64,000 nt of DNA from Pseudomonadota bacterium (GCA_021794525.1 JAJYQP010000006.1:33414-97413); one strand, 5' to 3'; shown: positions 50,840 to 60,218, numbered from the stretch's first letter. Numbers and translations are program-made. Notes: generated by a model not told the origin, from the letters alone.

Positions 50840-50998
50840 GTTCGGCGTCCTTCCTGCAAGGGTCTTCGCACACCCCCAGGAAGGCGGGGGCACGGGAGGC
50901 GGCGCATCCGGGGCGCCCGTTCCTAACCTCCGCAGGAACGCCTCTCCACCGGTGCCGCTGGCGGGCGAGCGATTAGCGCTGCGCCGGGGCGCGCGCAA

Positions 50999-52408
50999 CT
51001 AGATGACGGTACGAATTGCCCACGCGACGGCGACGATCAGCGCTATGCCGAGAATGTCGAGAATCAGACCCGCACGCACCATCGCGCCGATGCGGATGCG
51101 GCCCGTCGCCCAGGCGATGGCGTTGGGCCCGGTCCCGGAGGGGAGCATGAAGCCCCAGCTCGCCGCGATAGCCGCGGGCATGGCGAGCAGCATCGGATCG
51201 GTGCCCAGGGCCACTGCAAGGCTCGCGACGACCGGAATGATCGCACTGGCGGTCGCGACATTGCTCGCGAATTCGGTCACGACCACAACCAGCGCGACCA
51301 GCGCCAGCGCGACGATCACCAGCGGCGCGGCGCGCAGCGGGAGCAGCTCCTGCCCGAGCCAGTCGGCCAGGCCCGACGCGCCCATGCCTGCTGCCAGCGC
51401 CAGCCCGCCGCCGAACATCATGATGACTCCCCAGGGTGCGCGATCCGCCTCTGCCCAGGTCAGTAGGGGCCGCCCGGTGCCATCCGGAAGCAGGAACAGC
51501 GCGATGCTGGCGGCGATGGCGATGGTCCCGTCGGTGAGCGAGCCATTTGGTAACAGCGGCTCGATCCAGATCTGCGAAAGCCAGAGGAAAAAGGTGATCG
51601 CGACCAGCGGCACCAGCCGTTTTTCCGGCAGCGTCCAGGCGTGATGGGCGGCTATGGCGGCGTGCGCCGCCGCGCTGTCGAAGGGGACACTGGCTACCTT
51701 CTGGACCCGCCCGACGATGACGGCGGCGAGCGGGATGCCGATCAGCACCAGCGGCACGCCATAGGCCATCCACTCGGCGAACCCGATCCGGTAGCCGAGC
51801 GCCCCGTCGATCAGGCCGACCGCGATGGCATTGGTGGGCGATCCGACGATGGTGCCGAGCCCGCCGATGCTGGCGGCAAAGGCGATCCCCATCGGCAGTG
51901 CGCCCGACAGTCCATGCATCTCTCCCGGCTCGGCACGCCCGCCCTCCAGTACGGCCAGCGCCATCGGCATCATGATGAGCGCGGTCGAGGTGTTGGAGAT
52001 CAGCATCGAGAGCAGGCCTGCGGCGAGCATGAAGGCGAGGAGGAGTCCTTGCGGCCCGGCGTTGCTCCCGGCGAGCCTGAGGATGCCGGTGGCTAGCCGC
52101 CGGTGCAGCCCCGTCCGCTCTATCGCCAGCGCGATGAAGGCGCCGCCAAGCAGCAGGAACAGGATGTCGGAATAATAGGTCGCCGCGGTGTCCGTGGCGC
52201 TCGATACTCCGGCGAAGGGCAGCACCAGGAAGGGCATCAGCGCGGTGACGGTGAGGGGCAGCGCCTCGGTCATCCACCACGCAGCCATGAGCACGGTGAG
52301 GCCCGCGACGACGAAACCTTCGCGCGAAAGGCCCGGGGGCGGCGGCAGCAGGGACGCGGCCAGCAAAGCCAGCGCGCCGAACACGAAACCGATCCCTCTG
52401 GCCGTCAC
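50999..52408 (-). CDS. DASS/SLC13-family anion:sodium symporter
   Basis: A 469-residue transporter with about eleven hydrophobic segments. It has the family pattern: N-terminal FVVAGLTVLMAAWWMTEALPLTVTALMPFLVLP, two inverted repeats each with an SNT-like motif (LISNTSTALIMMPMALAV; ASNVATASAIIPVVAS), and GSPTNAIAVGLI. Members carry di- and tricarboxylates or sulfate with Na+ or H+. The substrate is not known here. It precedes the cystathionine-synthase-like gene on the same strand with a 160-base spacer. Confidence 0.92.
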   Translation of the reverse strand: MTARGIGFVFGALALLAASLLPPPPGLSREGFVVAGLTVLMAAWWMTEALPLTVTALMPFLVLPFAGVSSATDTAATYYSDILFLLLGGAFIALAIERTGLHRRLATGILRLAGSNAGPQGLLLAFMLAAGLLSMLISNTSTALIMMPMALAVLEGGRAEPGEMHGLSGALPMGIAFAASIGGLGTIVGSPTNAIAVGLIDGALGYRIGFAEWMAYGVPLVLIGIPLAAVIVGRVQKVASVPFDSAAAHAAIAAHHAWTLPEKRLVPLVAITFFLWLSQIWIEPLLPNGSLTDGTIAIAASIALFLLPDGTGRPLLTWAEADRAPWGVIMMFGGGLALAAGMGASGLADWLGQELLPLRAAPLVIVALALVALVVVVTEFASNVATASAIIPVVASLAVALGTDPMLLAMPAAIAASWGFMLPSGTGPNAIAWATGRIRIGAMVRAGLILDILGIALIVAVAWAIRTVI

Positions 52409-52536
52409 CCGCCTCTCCCCTCGAGCGGCGGCATATCAGCGGGGCAGCGCGGCGACAAACGCAGCGGACCAAGCTTTCCGCAGGGTGAAGCGATCCGTCA
52501 GTGTCCGGCCACCATCCGCGCGTTAAGGGCTGCGCG

Positions 52537-53172
52537 ATGAAACGCGCTCTCGCCCTTGCCGCGCTCGCGGCCTCGCTCGCTGCCGGAACAGCCTTCGCCG
52601 CCGGTCCGCCCGCCGATATGTGGGAGATCGGCCCGATCATCCGCGGCAAGAACTATTCGCGCGGGATGCCGCTCCATCCGCAGGAAACGCGGACGGGGGC
52701 GAGTTTCGCGATTCCCGGTCCGAGCGCGGCGGATGGCCATGTCCACTATGTCACGATGCGGACCGGCCCGCTCGAGGGCGCGCAGCGGATCACGCTGCGC
52801 TACCGGATCGATGCGGCGCCCGGCACACGCTTCGTGCCGCAGGAATCGCCGCAGCTTCCCGCCACGCTCTCGCTCTATTTCCAGCGCGCGGGGGATGGCT
52901 GGACCATGCGCCAGCCAGACTGGCGCTGGTATGCGCCGACGAACCGTACGTTCCCGCTGGCGCCCGGAACCCACACCGTCAGCATCGGGCTCGACGAGGA
53001 CTGGGTCGCGATGACGGGGCCGGGCGCGCACACCAACCCGCGCGGTTTCCGGATGGCGCTGGAGGACACGGCGCGGGTCGGCTTCGTGTTCGGCTCGGAA
53101 GGCGGGCGCGGACACGGGGTCTATGCCACCGCGCCGGCGCGGTTCACGATCCTGGATTTCAGGATCGACTGA
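52537..53172 (+). CDS. hypothetical exported protein
   Basis: A 211-residue protein with signal peptide (KRALALAALAASLAAGTAFAAG). The mature part is beta-rich with conserved-looking segments WEIGPIIRGKNYSRGMPLHP, VHYVTMRTGPLEGAQRITLRYRID, MRQPDWRWYAP and LGFRM-like ALEDTARVGFVFGSEGGRGHGVYAT. I do not recognise a named family; the fold may be a carbohydrate-binding-like beta-sandwich. AAGGGC precedes the ATG at 52537. Confidence 0.65.
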   Translation: MKRALALAALAASLAAGTAFAAGPPADMWEIGPIIRGKNYSRGMPLHPQETRTGASFAIPGPSAADGHVHYVTMRTGPLEGAQRITLRYRIDAAPGTRFVPQESPQLPATLSLYFQRAGDGWTMRQPDWRWYAPTNRTFPLAPGTHTVSIGLDEDWVAMTGPGAHTNPRGFRMALEDTARVGFVFGSEGGRGHGVYATAPARFTILDFRID

Positions 53173-53512
53173 TCAGTGCGTCCAGTCCAATGTGACGGGC
53201 TGTAGAGTCGGATGGCATTACGCTGATGTATATAGCCTGCGGTGGCGAGACGGTTGGCGCATCCGTTTGGTGGGAGGGCGGCGATGAGCGAGCCGGTGCC
53301 TGCCATCGGATCGCTGTCGAGGCGCAACGCCAAATCGCGCCGCCGCCGAACGGCAACTCATTCCTGCATGAGCCGCAGCCAGCAACGGCCTGCGCAAATC
53401 CATCGAGACTGGCTGACCCATCCATGCTGGCCTCCTGCGTCAGCACGGATTCCGAATCAGAAAATCACCCCCTTGGGAATCCCCCTACGATTCACATCGG
53501 GCGGAAACCGCT
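53173..53512 (-). mobile_element. IS630-family transposase remnant (N-terminus only)
   Basis: The leftward frame from an ATG at 53421 reads MGQPVSMDLRRPLLAAAHAG then MSCRSAAARFGVAP, which is the typical IS630 transposase helix-turn-helix start. It then shifts frame: a neighbouring frame continues STAIRW as in intact elements. Only about 60 codons remain; the catalytic DDE part is absent. The flank at 53480-53512 (GGGATTCC and a GCGGTTTCCGCCCGATGTG element in the minus reading) may be an element end. Presumed inactive. Confidence 0.5.
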
Positions 53513-54679
53513 CTAGCCGACGCTTTCGGCGAACATTCGCATGAAATTACCGCCCATGATTGCGATGCAATCCCGGGGCGAGACTTCGCGCGCCATGAGT
53601 GCCGCGACAATTGCAGGCCATAGAGCGTAGTCAGTGAACACCGGACGAAAATTCGCGTCCATGTCCGTCCCGATGCCGACATGGGCTGACCCGACCACGT
53701 CCTTTAGTCGAAGGATCGAATCGATCCATTCGGGAAAGGTATTTTGGCCGATCCCTGACGGAACCGAGCCGATAACCCCGCCTGTCGCCGCAACCGCCTT
53801 CGCGACGTCGGCACTGATCAGGCGAAGATGCGAAACACCGGGTGCGGCGAGATTGGTATGCGAAATCATCATCGGCCGGGTGGCGATTGCCGTCGCATTC
53901 TGCACCACTGCGGGAGAGGCATGGGCAAGATCGACCAACAAGCCGATCCGCTGCATTTCGCGAACCACCGCGGATCCCAGGGCGGTGAGGCGCCCACCTG
54001 GAAGCGGGTCGGTCTGGATGTCCCCGATCAGATTGTTGGTATAGTGGACGATAGAAATGGAACGGACGCCGTCGTCGTGCGCCATCCTCAGACGCGTGAG
54101 GTCGTTCTCGATGAAATCGCCACCTTCCACCGCCATCACCGCTGCTGTTTTGCCTGCGCGCCAAGCGGCGCGGATGCCGACACTGGAAAGCCCGGGCGCG
54201 ACCGCGCCTCCCGCGATCAGCTTCTGCACAATGGAAATCTGGCGCCTGTAGTCGGCCCAGGCTTCCCCGAGACGGAACGATCGCGAGGGGGCGAGACCCT
54301 TGTCGGGAGAAAGGGCGAGCAGGCGCTTGTCGGCCACGGCCGCGAACAGGACCACGCCCACCCGCCCGGCCCGCATTGCTGCAATCGATTTCTCAGCGAA
54401 GGGCGGACCGAGGCTGTCCATCAATGGTGTGGGCGCCGGATCGTCATCAACAAAGAAATGGCCGGGGTGGGCGTGAAGGTCCGCCGTCAGATGTTCGGCT
54501 ACGAAGGCACGGCCCCGTTCGAACTGGATGCGCGTGAGTCCGAGCGAGGCGAGCTGCGCGTCGTCGGGGGCCGGGGCACCGGTCGATCCAACGGTCCTCG
54601 TCACGCACCCGCCGAGCGCGCACAGACCGCCTCCGGCGATCGCACCAAGGGCCGTGCGGCGGTCGGCATGAGCGGTCAT
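53513..54679 (-). CDS. membrane dipeptidase (peptidase family M19), lipoprotein-like
   Basis: A 388-residue zinc dipeptidase. The start at 54679 is preceded by GGAGG and gives a short signal with a possible lipobox (GGLCALGGC). The first metal motif is ADLHAHPGHFF rather than the usual GHNDLP, so one ligand pattern is altered. Later segments are MAVEGGDFIE, VDLAHASPAVVQ, MISHTNLA and GIGTDMDANF. It overlaps by 4 bases the stop of an exported tandem RidA gene, so the pair is probably cotranscribed. It resembles but is distinct from the M19 gene at 21294. Confidence 0.87.
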   Translation of the reverse strand: MTAHADRRTALGAIAGGGLCALGGCVTRTVGSTGAPAPDDAQLASLGLTRIQFERGRAFVAEHLTADLHAHPGHFFVDDDPAPTPLMDSLGPPFAEKSIAAMRAGRVGVVLFAAVADKRLLALSPDKGLAPSRSFRLGEAWADYRRQISIVQKLIAGGAVAPGLSSVGIRAAWRAGKTAAVMAVEGGDFIENDLTRLRMAHDDGVRSISIVHYTNNLIGDIQTDPLPGGRLTALGSAVVREMQRIGLLVDLAHASPAVVQNATAIATRPMMISHTNLAAPGVSHLRLISADVAKAVAATGGVIGSVPSGIGQNTFPEWIDSILRLKDVVGSAHVGIGTDMDANFRPVFTDYALWPAIVAALMAREVSPRDCIAIMGGNFMRMFAESVG

Positions 54680-55497
54680 CGGGAATGTCCTCCAGGTAAC
54701 GCCGCTATGGCTGAAATCTCGATCCGTAGGTCGTCTCGTCCCCAATCCGCCCCGGCGATGAGGGTCCGTGCCGGATAGGCCTGACCAGCAAAATACGCGG
54801 ACCATGCATCGTCGAGCACCTTCTTGTCCTTCGCGTCCTTCAGGACGACCGTCGCTGAGACGATGTCCGCGCGTCCGACCCCCGCGCTTCTGAGAACCGC
54901 GTCGAGATTGGCCAGGACCTGGTCTACTTGGGCTTCCATCGCGGAATCCGCGAACCGCCCCCGGGAGGAATCGAACGGAACGATCCCCGCGATGTGCAAT
55001 TGCCCCGCGTTCGCGACTGCCTGGCTGTAGGGTGCGCCAGCGACCCCGCTGCCGTATCGGACCGGCGAGGCCGGGAAGGCGGCGGTGCATTCGATCTCGA
55101 CCTTGGCATCCAGCGCGAGCCCGTCGGCACCCGACGCACTGCGCGCCGGGTAGATTCCATCCGGAAAGAACGATGTGTAGACTTGGTTGAAAGCCGCCCA
55201 TTCATTCATGTCGTCAAGAAACACGCGGCATTGGACGAGATCGCGCACGGACAGGCCGTTGCGCCCCAGCGTGGCCACGATGTTGGTCATCGCTTGCCGG
55301 GCTTGGGCTGCGGTTCCGCCCGGAACCAGCGAGCCGGTTGCGCTGTCCATTCCGATTTGCCCTGAAAGAAGCAGCAGGTCACCCGCTCGCACCGCTTCGC
55401 GAAAGGGCAATGGCCCGGCCGACGCCACCTGCCCCCACGTCGCCGACGCTGCCATGGCGAGCAACCTTCCCGGCCATTTCAATCGAGCGTGGGTCAC
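54676..55497 (-). CDS. exported protein with two tandem RidA/YjgF domains
   Basis: A 273-residue protein. The GTG at 55497 has GGGAGAG 5 bases upstream and starts a signal-peptide-like leader (RLLAMAASATWGQVASAGP). Domain 1 (about 35-150) and domain 2 (about 155-270) each show the RidA pattern, including the critical Arg: YPARSASGADGLALDAKVEIE and YPARTLIAGADWGRDDLRIEI. Both keep this Arg, so both could deaminate reactive imines. Cytosolic RidA proteins are usually single-domain trimers; a secreted tandem is unusual. It overlaps the M19 gene, suggesting action on products released from peptides. Confidence 0.82.
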   Translation of the reverse strand: MTHARLKWPGRLLAMAASATWGQVASAGPLPFREAVRAGDLLLLSGQIGMDSATGSLVPGGTAAQARQAMTNIVATLGRNGLSVRDLVQCRVFLDDMNEWAAFNQVYTSFFPDGIYPARSASGADGLALDAKVEIECTAAFPASPVRYGSGVAGAPYSQAVANAGQLHIAGIVPFDSSRGRFADSAMEAQVDQVLANLDAVLRSAGVGRADIVSATVVLKDAKDKKVLDDAWSAYFAGQAYPARTLIAGADWGRDDLRIEISAIAALPGGHSR

Positions 55498-55613
55498 GCC
55501 AGCTCTCCCTGGTCCGTGCCGGCGTTGCGGGCGACGCCGGCCATTCGAAGTTAACCCAAATTGCAACCCATGCAACGCGCAGCCGCCAAGGGCAGCATAT
55601 CTGGAATCCTGAC

Positions 55614-55649
55614 AAAAAGGGTGAGGCCGCTTGTCGCGCCCACCCTTTT
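55614..55649 (-). terminator. intrinsic terminator downstream of infC/receptor remnant
   Basis: Read leftward, AAAAGGGTG (55649-55641) and CACCCTTTT (55623-55615) form a perfect 9-bp stem. The T run continues as TTTTTGTC. It lies 15 bases after the stop of the receptor remnant at 55664. Confidence 0.75.
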
Positions 55650-55663
55650 GATGGCAGCGCATC

Positions 55664-55939
55664 TCAGAAGCGATACCCGAGACTCACTCCAAAACTCCTC
55701 GGTCGGCGCGCCTGCGAGAGAGCGCCGAACGCCTGCAGACCGACCAACGGCCCGGCGCGGGCCGCCCCGCGCACGAAATCGAACCGGGTCGACGCGCTCG
55801 GAACATAGACTACCGCCGCCGGCGCGCCTTCGTTGAAGCCGTTTTCGACGAATGCCCGCAACTCGGCCGGCGAACCCGACAGTGCGTTCCCTGACAGGAA
55901 AAAGGGAAACGGCGGAGGCCCGTCCCGGATATTTTCGGG
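55664..55939 (-). pseudogene. C-terminal remnant of a TonB-dependent receptor
   Basis: The 91 codons following the infC stop remain open in the same frame and end LSQARRPRSFGVSLGYRF, which is the typical last strand of a TonB-dependent outer-membrane receptor with terminal aromatic. Upstream it contains PAELRAFVENGFNEGAPAAVVYVPSASTRF, also strand-like. No start codon with a ribosome site or plug domain is present. It is therefore likely a left-over tail whose terminator (55614-55649) now serves infC. Assignment rests on a short stretch. Confidence 0.45.
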
Positions 55940-56482
55940 CTATCGGGGCGCGACCACCATCACCATCTGGCGGCCCTCGAGACGGGGGAAGGCCTCGACC
56001 TTGGCGATTTCGTTCACGTCTTCCTGGACGCGCTTCAAGAGGTCGACGCCGAGCTGCTGGTGCGCCATCTCCCGGCCGCGGAAGCGCAGGGTGACCTTCA
56101 CCTTGTCGCCTTCGCCGATGAACTTGTTCATGGCCCGCATCTTCACGTCGTAGTCGTGATCGTCGATGTTGGGGCGCATCTTGATCTCTTTGATGTCCTG
56201 CGTCTTCTGGGTCTTGCGCGCGGCATTGGCCTTTTTCTGGGCCTCGTAGCGGTGCTTGCCGACGTCGAGGAACTTGCACACCGGCGGATCGGCATTGGGA
56301 CTGATCTCGACGAGATTGAGGCCGAGATCGTTGGCCTGCTCGATCGCTTCGCGGGTGAACATCACGCCCAGATTTTCGCCTTCGTGATCGATCACGCGGA
56401 CCTTCGGCACTTGAATGAGGTTGTCGAAACGCGGGCCCGATTTGACGGGCATCTGCATGGAACGACGAGGGGGACGGGCTAT
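55940..56482 (-). CDS. infC: translation initiation factor IF-3, likely AUA start
   Basis: About 180 residues. The core is standard: N-terminal domain [49 protein letters not shown], basic linker, then C-terminal [48 protein letters not shown]. The first ATG (56458) has no ribosome site. Eight codons upstream, in frame, ATA (56482) has AGGAG 7 bases before it and gives a basic leader IARPPRRS. Rare start codons (AUU, AUC, AUA) are known for infC and support autoregulation. The conservative start is 56458 (172 residues). Confidence 0.93.
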   Translation of the reverse strand: MARPPRRSMQMPVKSGPRFDNLIQVPKVRVIDHEGENLGVMFTREAIEQANDLGLNLVEISPNADPPVCKFLDVGKHRYEAQKKANAARKTQKTQDIKEIKMRPNIDDHDYDVKMRAMNKFIGEGDKVKVTLRFRGREMAHQQLGVDLLKRVQEDVNEIAKVEAFPRLEGRQMVMVVAPR

Positions 56483-56618
56483 GGGGCTTTCTCCTGTTGC
56501 CTTTGACGAGTCTGCGAAGCCGGCCAGATAGGCGCTCGAGGGTGATTCCGCAAAGGGAATGCGGTCGGGATCGCGAGATTGGTCGCGCCCTGTGGCGTAG
56601 GGAACCCAGCTCGCGTGC

Positions 56619-57338
56619 TCAAGCGGCAGCTCGCCACAGCGGGAAGGTCGCCAGCTGGCCCCGCGCCGCGATCATCGCATCGATCGCGCGCGCGGGCTGG
56701 AGTGCCTTGAGAATCGCGGGGTCGCCGGCGCTCATGCCGGCGGTGAAGGCGCCGAAGGCGGGCAGGATCATGCGGCCCGAACGCGAGCCGTCGGCATTTT
56801 CGTTCGCGCTGACCACCGCGCAGGGGCGCACGATGCGACGCTGACGGACTGTGAGCTGAAGCCGGGGGTGGAAGTGGCCGGAGAGTTCGGGCCGGGTCTC
56901 CCCCTTCTTCGCCATGTGGCGGAGGACGAAGCCGGAGAGTTCCAGCTCCTCCACCAGCGTCCCGCCGCAGCGCGCCTCTGCGAGAGAGCCATCCTTGCCG
57001 ACATCGTGGTTGCCGGTGATCCACACCCAGTCGACCGCGCGGGTCAACGCCTCCAGCATCCCGCAGGCGTGCGGTTCCAGCCGGGTCGCGCCCTTCGAAT
57101 CGTGAAAGTTGTCGCCCAGCGTGATGACCCGGCAGGCGCCGGTCTCGCGGATAGCCAGCGCCACCCGCTCCAGCGTCTCGCGGCTGTCATAGGGCGGGAT
57201 CGGCTGGCCGTGCTGGGCAAAAAAGCTCGCCTTTTCGAGGTGGAGATCGGCGACCAGAAGCGCGCGTTCGCGTGGCCAGTAAACCGCGCGGCTCTCGGTC
57301 AGGACCAATTCCTCGCCAGCGAACGAAAGGGGAACCAT
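56619..57338 (-). CDS. pdeM: ligase-associated DNA damage response endonuclease PdeM (metallophosphoesterase)
   Basis: A 239-residue COG1407-type metallophosphoesterase. Motifs: [34 protein letters not shown], and LSGHFHPRL near the middle. Family members lie in operons with Lhr helicase, ligase and exonuclease as a DNA repair set; here it stands alone. The ATG at 57338 has AAGGGGG upstream. The frame stays open antisense to hemF up to 59498, which is ignored. Its start is 45 bases from the divergent hemF start. Confidence 0.88.
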   Translation of the reverse strand: MVPLSFAGEELVLTESRAVYWPRERALLVADLHLEKASFFAQHGQPIPPYDSRETLERVALAIRETGACRVITLGDNFHDSKGATRLEPHACGMLEALTRAVDWVWITGNHDVGKDGSLAEARCGGTLVEELELSGFVLRHMAKKGETRPELSGHFHPRLQLTVRQRRIVRPCAVVSANENADGSRSGRMILPAFGAFTAGMSAGDPAILKALQPARAIDAMIAARGQLATFPLWRAAA

Positions 57339-57383
57339 CGCGCCCCCTTGCCGCGTGCCCGCGCGCTTGGCAAGGGTGGTTGC

Positions 57384-58241
57384 ATGACCGACTGGAGCGA
57401 ACAGACCACCGCCGCCCGCACCTGGTTTGAAACCCTGCGCGACCGCATCTGCGGCGAGTTCGAAGCGATCGAGCGCGAGGCGGGCTCCGACGCTGCCTTT
57501 GAATATGACAGCTGGGACCGGCACGAGGAGGGCAATCCCGACCCCGGCGGCGGCACGCGCGGGCTGATGAAGGGCAAGGTGTTCGAGAAGGTCGGGGTCA
57601 ATGTCTCGACCGTGAAAGGCAATTTCGCGCCCGAGTTCGCCGGCACGATCAATGGCGCCAGCCCGGAAAATCCCGGCTTTTCGGCGACCGGCATCAGCCT
57701 CGTCGCGCATATGGCGAACCCCCATGTGCCAGCGGTGCACATGAACACGCGGTTCCTCGTGACCGGCAAGGCGTGGTTCGGGGGCGGGGCGGACCTCAAT
57801 CCGCCGATCCCCTATACGGAGGATACGGAGGAGTTCCACGCCCGCTTTCGCGCCGCCTGCGCCGCGCACAACCCGACCTATCACGAGCGCTTCAGGAAGT
57901 GGGCGGACGAGTATTTCTTCATCCCCCACCGCGGCGTCCATCGGGGGGTGGGCGGGATTTTTTACGATCATTTGGAATGTGCCGACGATGCCGCGTTCGA
58001 ACGGAATTTCGCCTTCACCCGGGATGTCGGCGAAGCATTCCTCGATGTGTTCCCGCGCCTCGTCCGGCGCCGCATGGGCATGGATTTCACGACCGAGGAT
58101 AAGCGCACCCAGCTCGAATGGCGGGGCCGCTATGCAGAGTTCAATCTCGTCTACGACCGCGGCACGCTGTTCGGCCTCAAGACCGGCGGCAATGTCGATG
58201 CGATCCTGATGAGCCTGCCGCCCGAAGCGGTGTGGAGCTGA
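57384..58241 (+). CDS. hemF: oxygen-dependent coproporphyrinogen III oxidase
   Basis: A 285-residue HemF, which decarboxylates coproporphyrinogen III with O2 in heme synthesis. Signature regions: GVNVSTVKGNFAPEFAGTINGA, VPAVHMNTRFLVTGKAWFGGGADLNPPIPY, FFIPHRGVHRGVGGIFYDHL and EFNLVYDRGTLFGLKTGGNVDAILMSLPPEAVWS at the C-terminus. AAGGGTGG precedes the ATG at 57384. It is divergent from pdeM and upstream of the M1 peptidase gene. Confidence 0.97.
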   Translation: MTDWSEQTTAARTWFETLRDRICGEFEAIEREAGSDAAFEYDSWDRHEEGNPDPGGGTRGLMKGKVFEKVGVNVSTVKGNFAPEFAGTINGASPENPGFSATGISLVAHMANPHVPAVHMNTRFLVTGKAWFGGGADLNPPIPYTEDTEEFHARFRAACAAHNPTYHERFRKWADEYFFIPHRGVHRGVGGIFYDHLECADDAAFERNFAFTRDVGEAFLDVFPRLVRRRMGMDFTTEDKRTQLEWRGRYAEFNLVYDRGTLFGLKTGGNVDAILMSLPPEAVWS

Positions 58242-58298
58242 CCGGCACTTTCGCCTCCCCGCCGCGTTTTCATCGATTGCCCGATCCTGGAGAATTCC

Positions 58299-60218
58299 AT
58301 GCGCCGTATCGCTGCCGCCCTGATGCTGCCCGCCTCGCTCTCGGCCTGCGCGTCGGTGGACGCTACGCAAGACAATCGTCCGGCCATGGTCGCTCCGGTG
58401 CTGACCAGCGCCGATGCCAGCGACCCTTTCAGTTACGCCCGCCCTCAGGAAGCGCGGGTGACGCGCGTCGATCTCGACCTCGCGCTCGATTTCGCGACAA
58501 AGACGGTGAGCGGGACGGCGACTCTCGACGTGCTGGCAAAGCCCGGCACCAACGCGGTCGTGCTTGACAGCAAAGGGCTGGAAATCCGGAGCGTCACCGA
58601 CCTCACCACCGGTACGCCGCGCCCGCTGGTGGTGACCGCCGCGCGCCGCGACGATGACAAGGGAAGCCCTGTCGTAGTCGGGTTCGGCCCTGGACCCGAG
58701 AAGCGCCGTATCGCGATCGCCTATACCGCGCCCGCCGGGGCCGAGGCGCTGCAATGGCTCGCCCCCGAGCAGACCGCCGGAAAGGTCCATCCCTTCCTGT
58801 TCAGCCAGGGCCAGCCGACGCTCAACCGGACCTGGATCCCGACCCAGGACAGCCCCGGCATCCGCCAGACCTGGCGCGCGCGGATCACCGCGCCCAAGCC
58901 GCTGACGGTGGTGATGAGCGGCCTCAAGGTCGGCGAAACCGAGGATCTCGGCGACCGCCGCGCCTTCACCTTCGAGATGACGAAGCCGGTCGCGCCCTAT
59001 CTGATCGCGATCGCGGCGGGCGACATCGCCTTCCAGGCGCTGGGGCCGCGCACCGGGGTATGGGCGGAGCCCGCGACGCTGAAGGCAGCTGCCTACGAAA
59101 CCGCCGATACGGAGAAGATGGTCGCGGTGGCGGAGAAGCTTTACGGCCCCTATCGCTGGGGCCGCTACGACATGATCGTGCTGCCCCCCGCCTTTCCCTA
59201 TGGCGGGATGGAGAACCCGACGCTCACCTTCCTGACGCCCACCTTCATCGCCGGCGACCGGAGCCTGAACGGCCTCGTCGCGCATGAGCTCGCCCACAGC
59301 TGGTCGGGCAACCTCGTGACCAATGCGAACTGGGCCGACAGCTGGCTCAACGAAGGCGTCACGAGCTATTTCGAGAACCGCATCGTCGAGGCGCTTTATG
59401 GCCCGAGGCGGGCACGGCAGGAGGCGGCGCTGAGCTTCGCCGACATGGAAACCGACATTGCTGAGGCGGGCGCCACTAATCCCGAAACCGCGCTGCACCT
59501 GCCCGAGGGCGTTGCCGGGCCCGAGGCGGGGCTGACGGGCGTAATCTACGACAAGGGCGCAGTTTTCATGCGGACGATCGAGCAGACCGTGGGTCGGACG
59601 CGCTTCGACGATTGGCTACGGCAATGGTTCGACAATCACGCCTTCCAGCCTGCGACCAGCGCCATGATCCTCGAGGATCTCAACCGCAATCTCGTGCGCG
59701 GCGATACGGCCCTGGCGAACCGGCTGATGCTCGAGGACTGGATCTACAAGCCGGGCATCCCCGCCAATGCCGCGCAGCCCGATCCCGCCGCTTTCGCCGA
59801 AGTCGATGCCGCGGCAGCGCGCTACGCGGCCGGCGACGCGACCCCGGAAGCCGCATGGGTCGGATGGACCACGGCAGAGCGGATGCGCTTCATGGCGAAG
59901 GTCCCGCAGGATCGCAGCGCCACCCAGCTCGCGTCGCTCGACCGGGCACTGGGCCTGTCGCGGACCGGCAACAACGAGGTGCTGTTCCTCTGGCTCAAGC
60001 TCGCGCTCGCCAACCGCTACGATCCGGCGCTGCCGCTGGCGGAGCGCTTCCTCTCCACGGTCGGGCGACGCAAGTTCGTGGCCCCACTGTTCGAGACGCT
60101 GATGGGCGAGGGAGAGTGGGGCCGCGCGCAGGCGAAGCGCATCTATGCGAAAACCCGGAGCAGTTACCACGCCGTGACCAGCTCGGCGGTCGACAAGGTC
60201 CTCGCAGGCGGGAAGTAG
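58299..60218 (+). CDS. M1 family aminopeptidase (leukotriene A4 hydrolase-like), lipoprotein
   Basis: A 639-residue zinc metallopeptidase with signal peptide and lipobox (MLPASLSACAS). Catalytic features: the exopeptidase motif YGGMENPTLTF, and HELAHSWSGNLVTNANWADSWLNEG with zinc ligands His329, His333 and Glu352 and catalytic Glu330. The C-terminal helical domain (WLKLALANRYDPALPLAERFLSTVGRRKFVAPLFETL) is of the LTA4H type. It likely trims N-terminal residues of peptides in the periplasm. GGAG precedes the ATG. Confidence 0.95.
   Translation: MRRIAAALMLPASLSACASVDATQDNRPAMVAPVLTSADASDPFSYARPQEARVTRVDLDLALDFATKTVSGTATLDVLAKPGTNAVVLDSKGLEIRSVTDLTTGTPRPLVVTAARRDDDKGSPVVVGFGPGPEKRRIAIAYTAPAGAEALQWLAPEQTAGKVHPFLFSQGQPTLNRTWIPTQDSPGIRQTWRARITAPKPLTVVMSGLKVGETEDLGDRRAFTFEMTKPVAPYLIAIAAGDIAFQALGPRTGVWAEPATLKAAAYETADTEKMVAVAEKLYGPYRWGRYDMIVLPPAFPYGGMENPTLTFLTPTFIAGDRSLNGLVAHELAHSWSGNLVTNANWADSWLNEGVTSYFENRIVEALYGPRRARQEAALSFADMETDIAEAGATNPETALHLPEGVAGPEAGLTGVIYDKGAVFMRTIEQTVGRTRFDDWLRQWFDNHAFQPATSAMILEDLNRNLVRGDTALANRLMLEDWIYKPGIPANAAQPDPAAFAEVDAAAARYAAGDATPEAAWVGWTTAERMRFMAKVPQDRSATQLASLDRALGLSRTGNNEVLFLWLKLALANRYDPALPLAERFLSTVGRRKFVAPLFETLMGEGEWGRAQAKRIYAKTRSSYHAVTSSAVDKVLAGGK

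Noticed and set aside
50840..50998. SAM-II riboswitch upstream of the cystathionine-synthase-like gene
   Set aside because: The leader is structured but none of the conserved SAM-II or SAH motif sequences known to me were recognised.
56619..59498. 959-codon open frame on the minus strand across hemF and the M1 peptidase gene
   Set aside because: Only the last 239 codons (pdeM) show family motifs. The remainder is antisense to two well-supported genes and reflects GC-rich codon bias.
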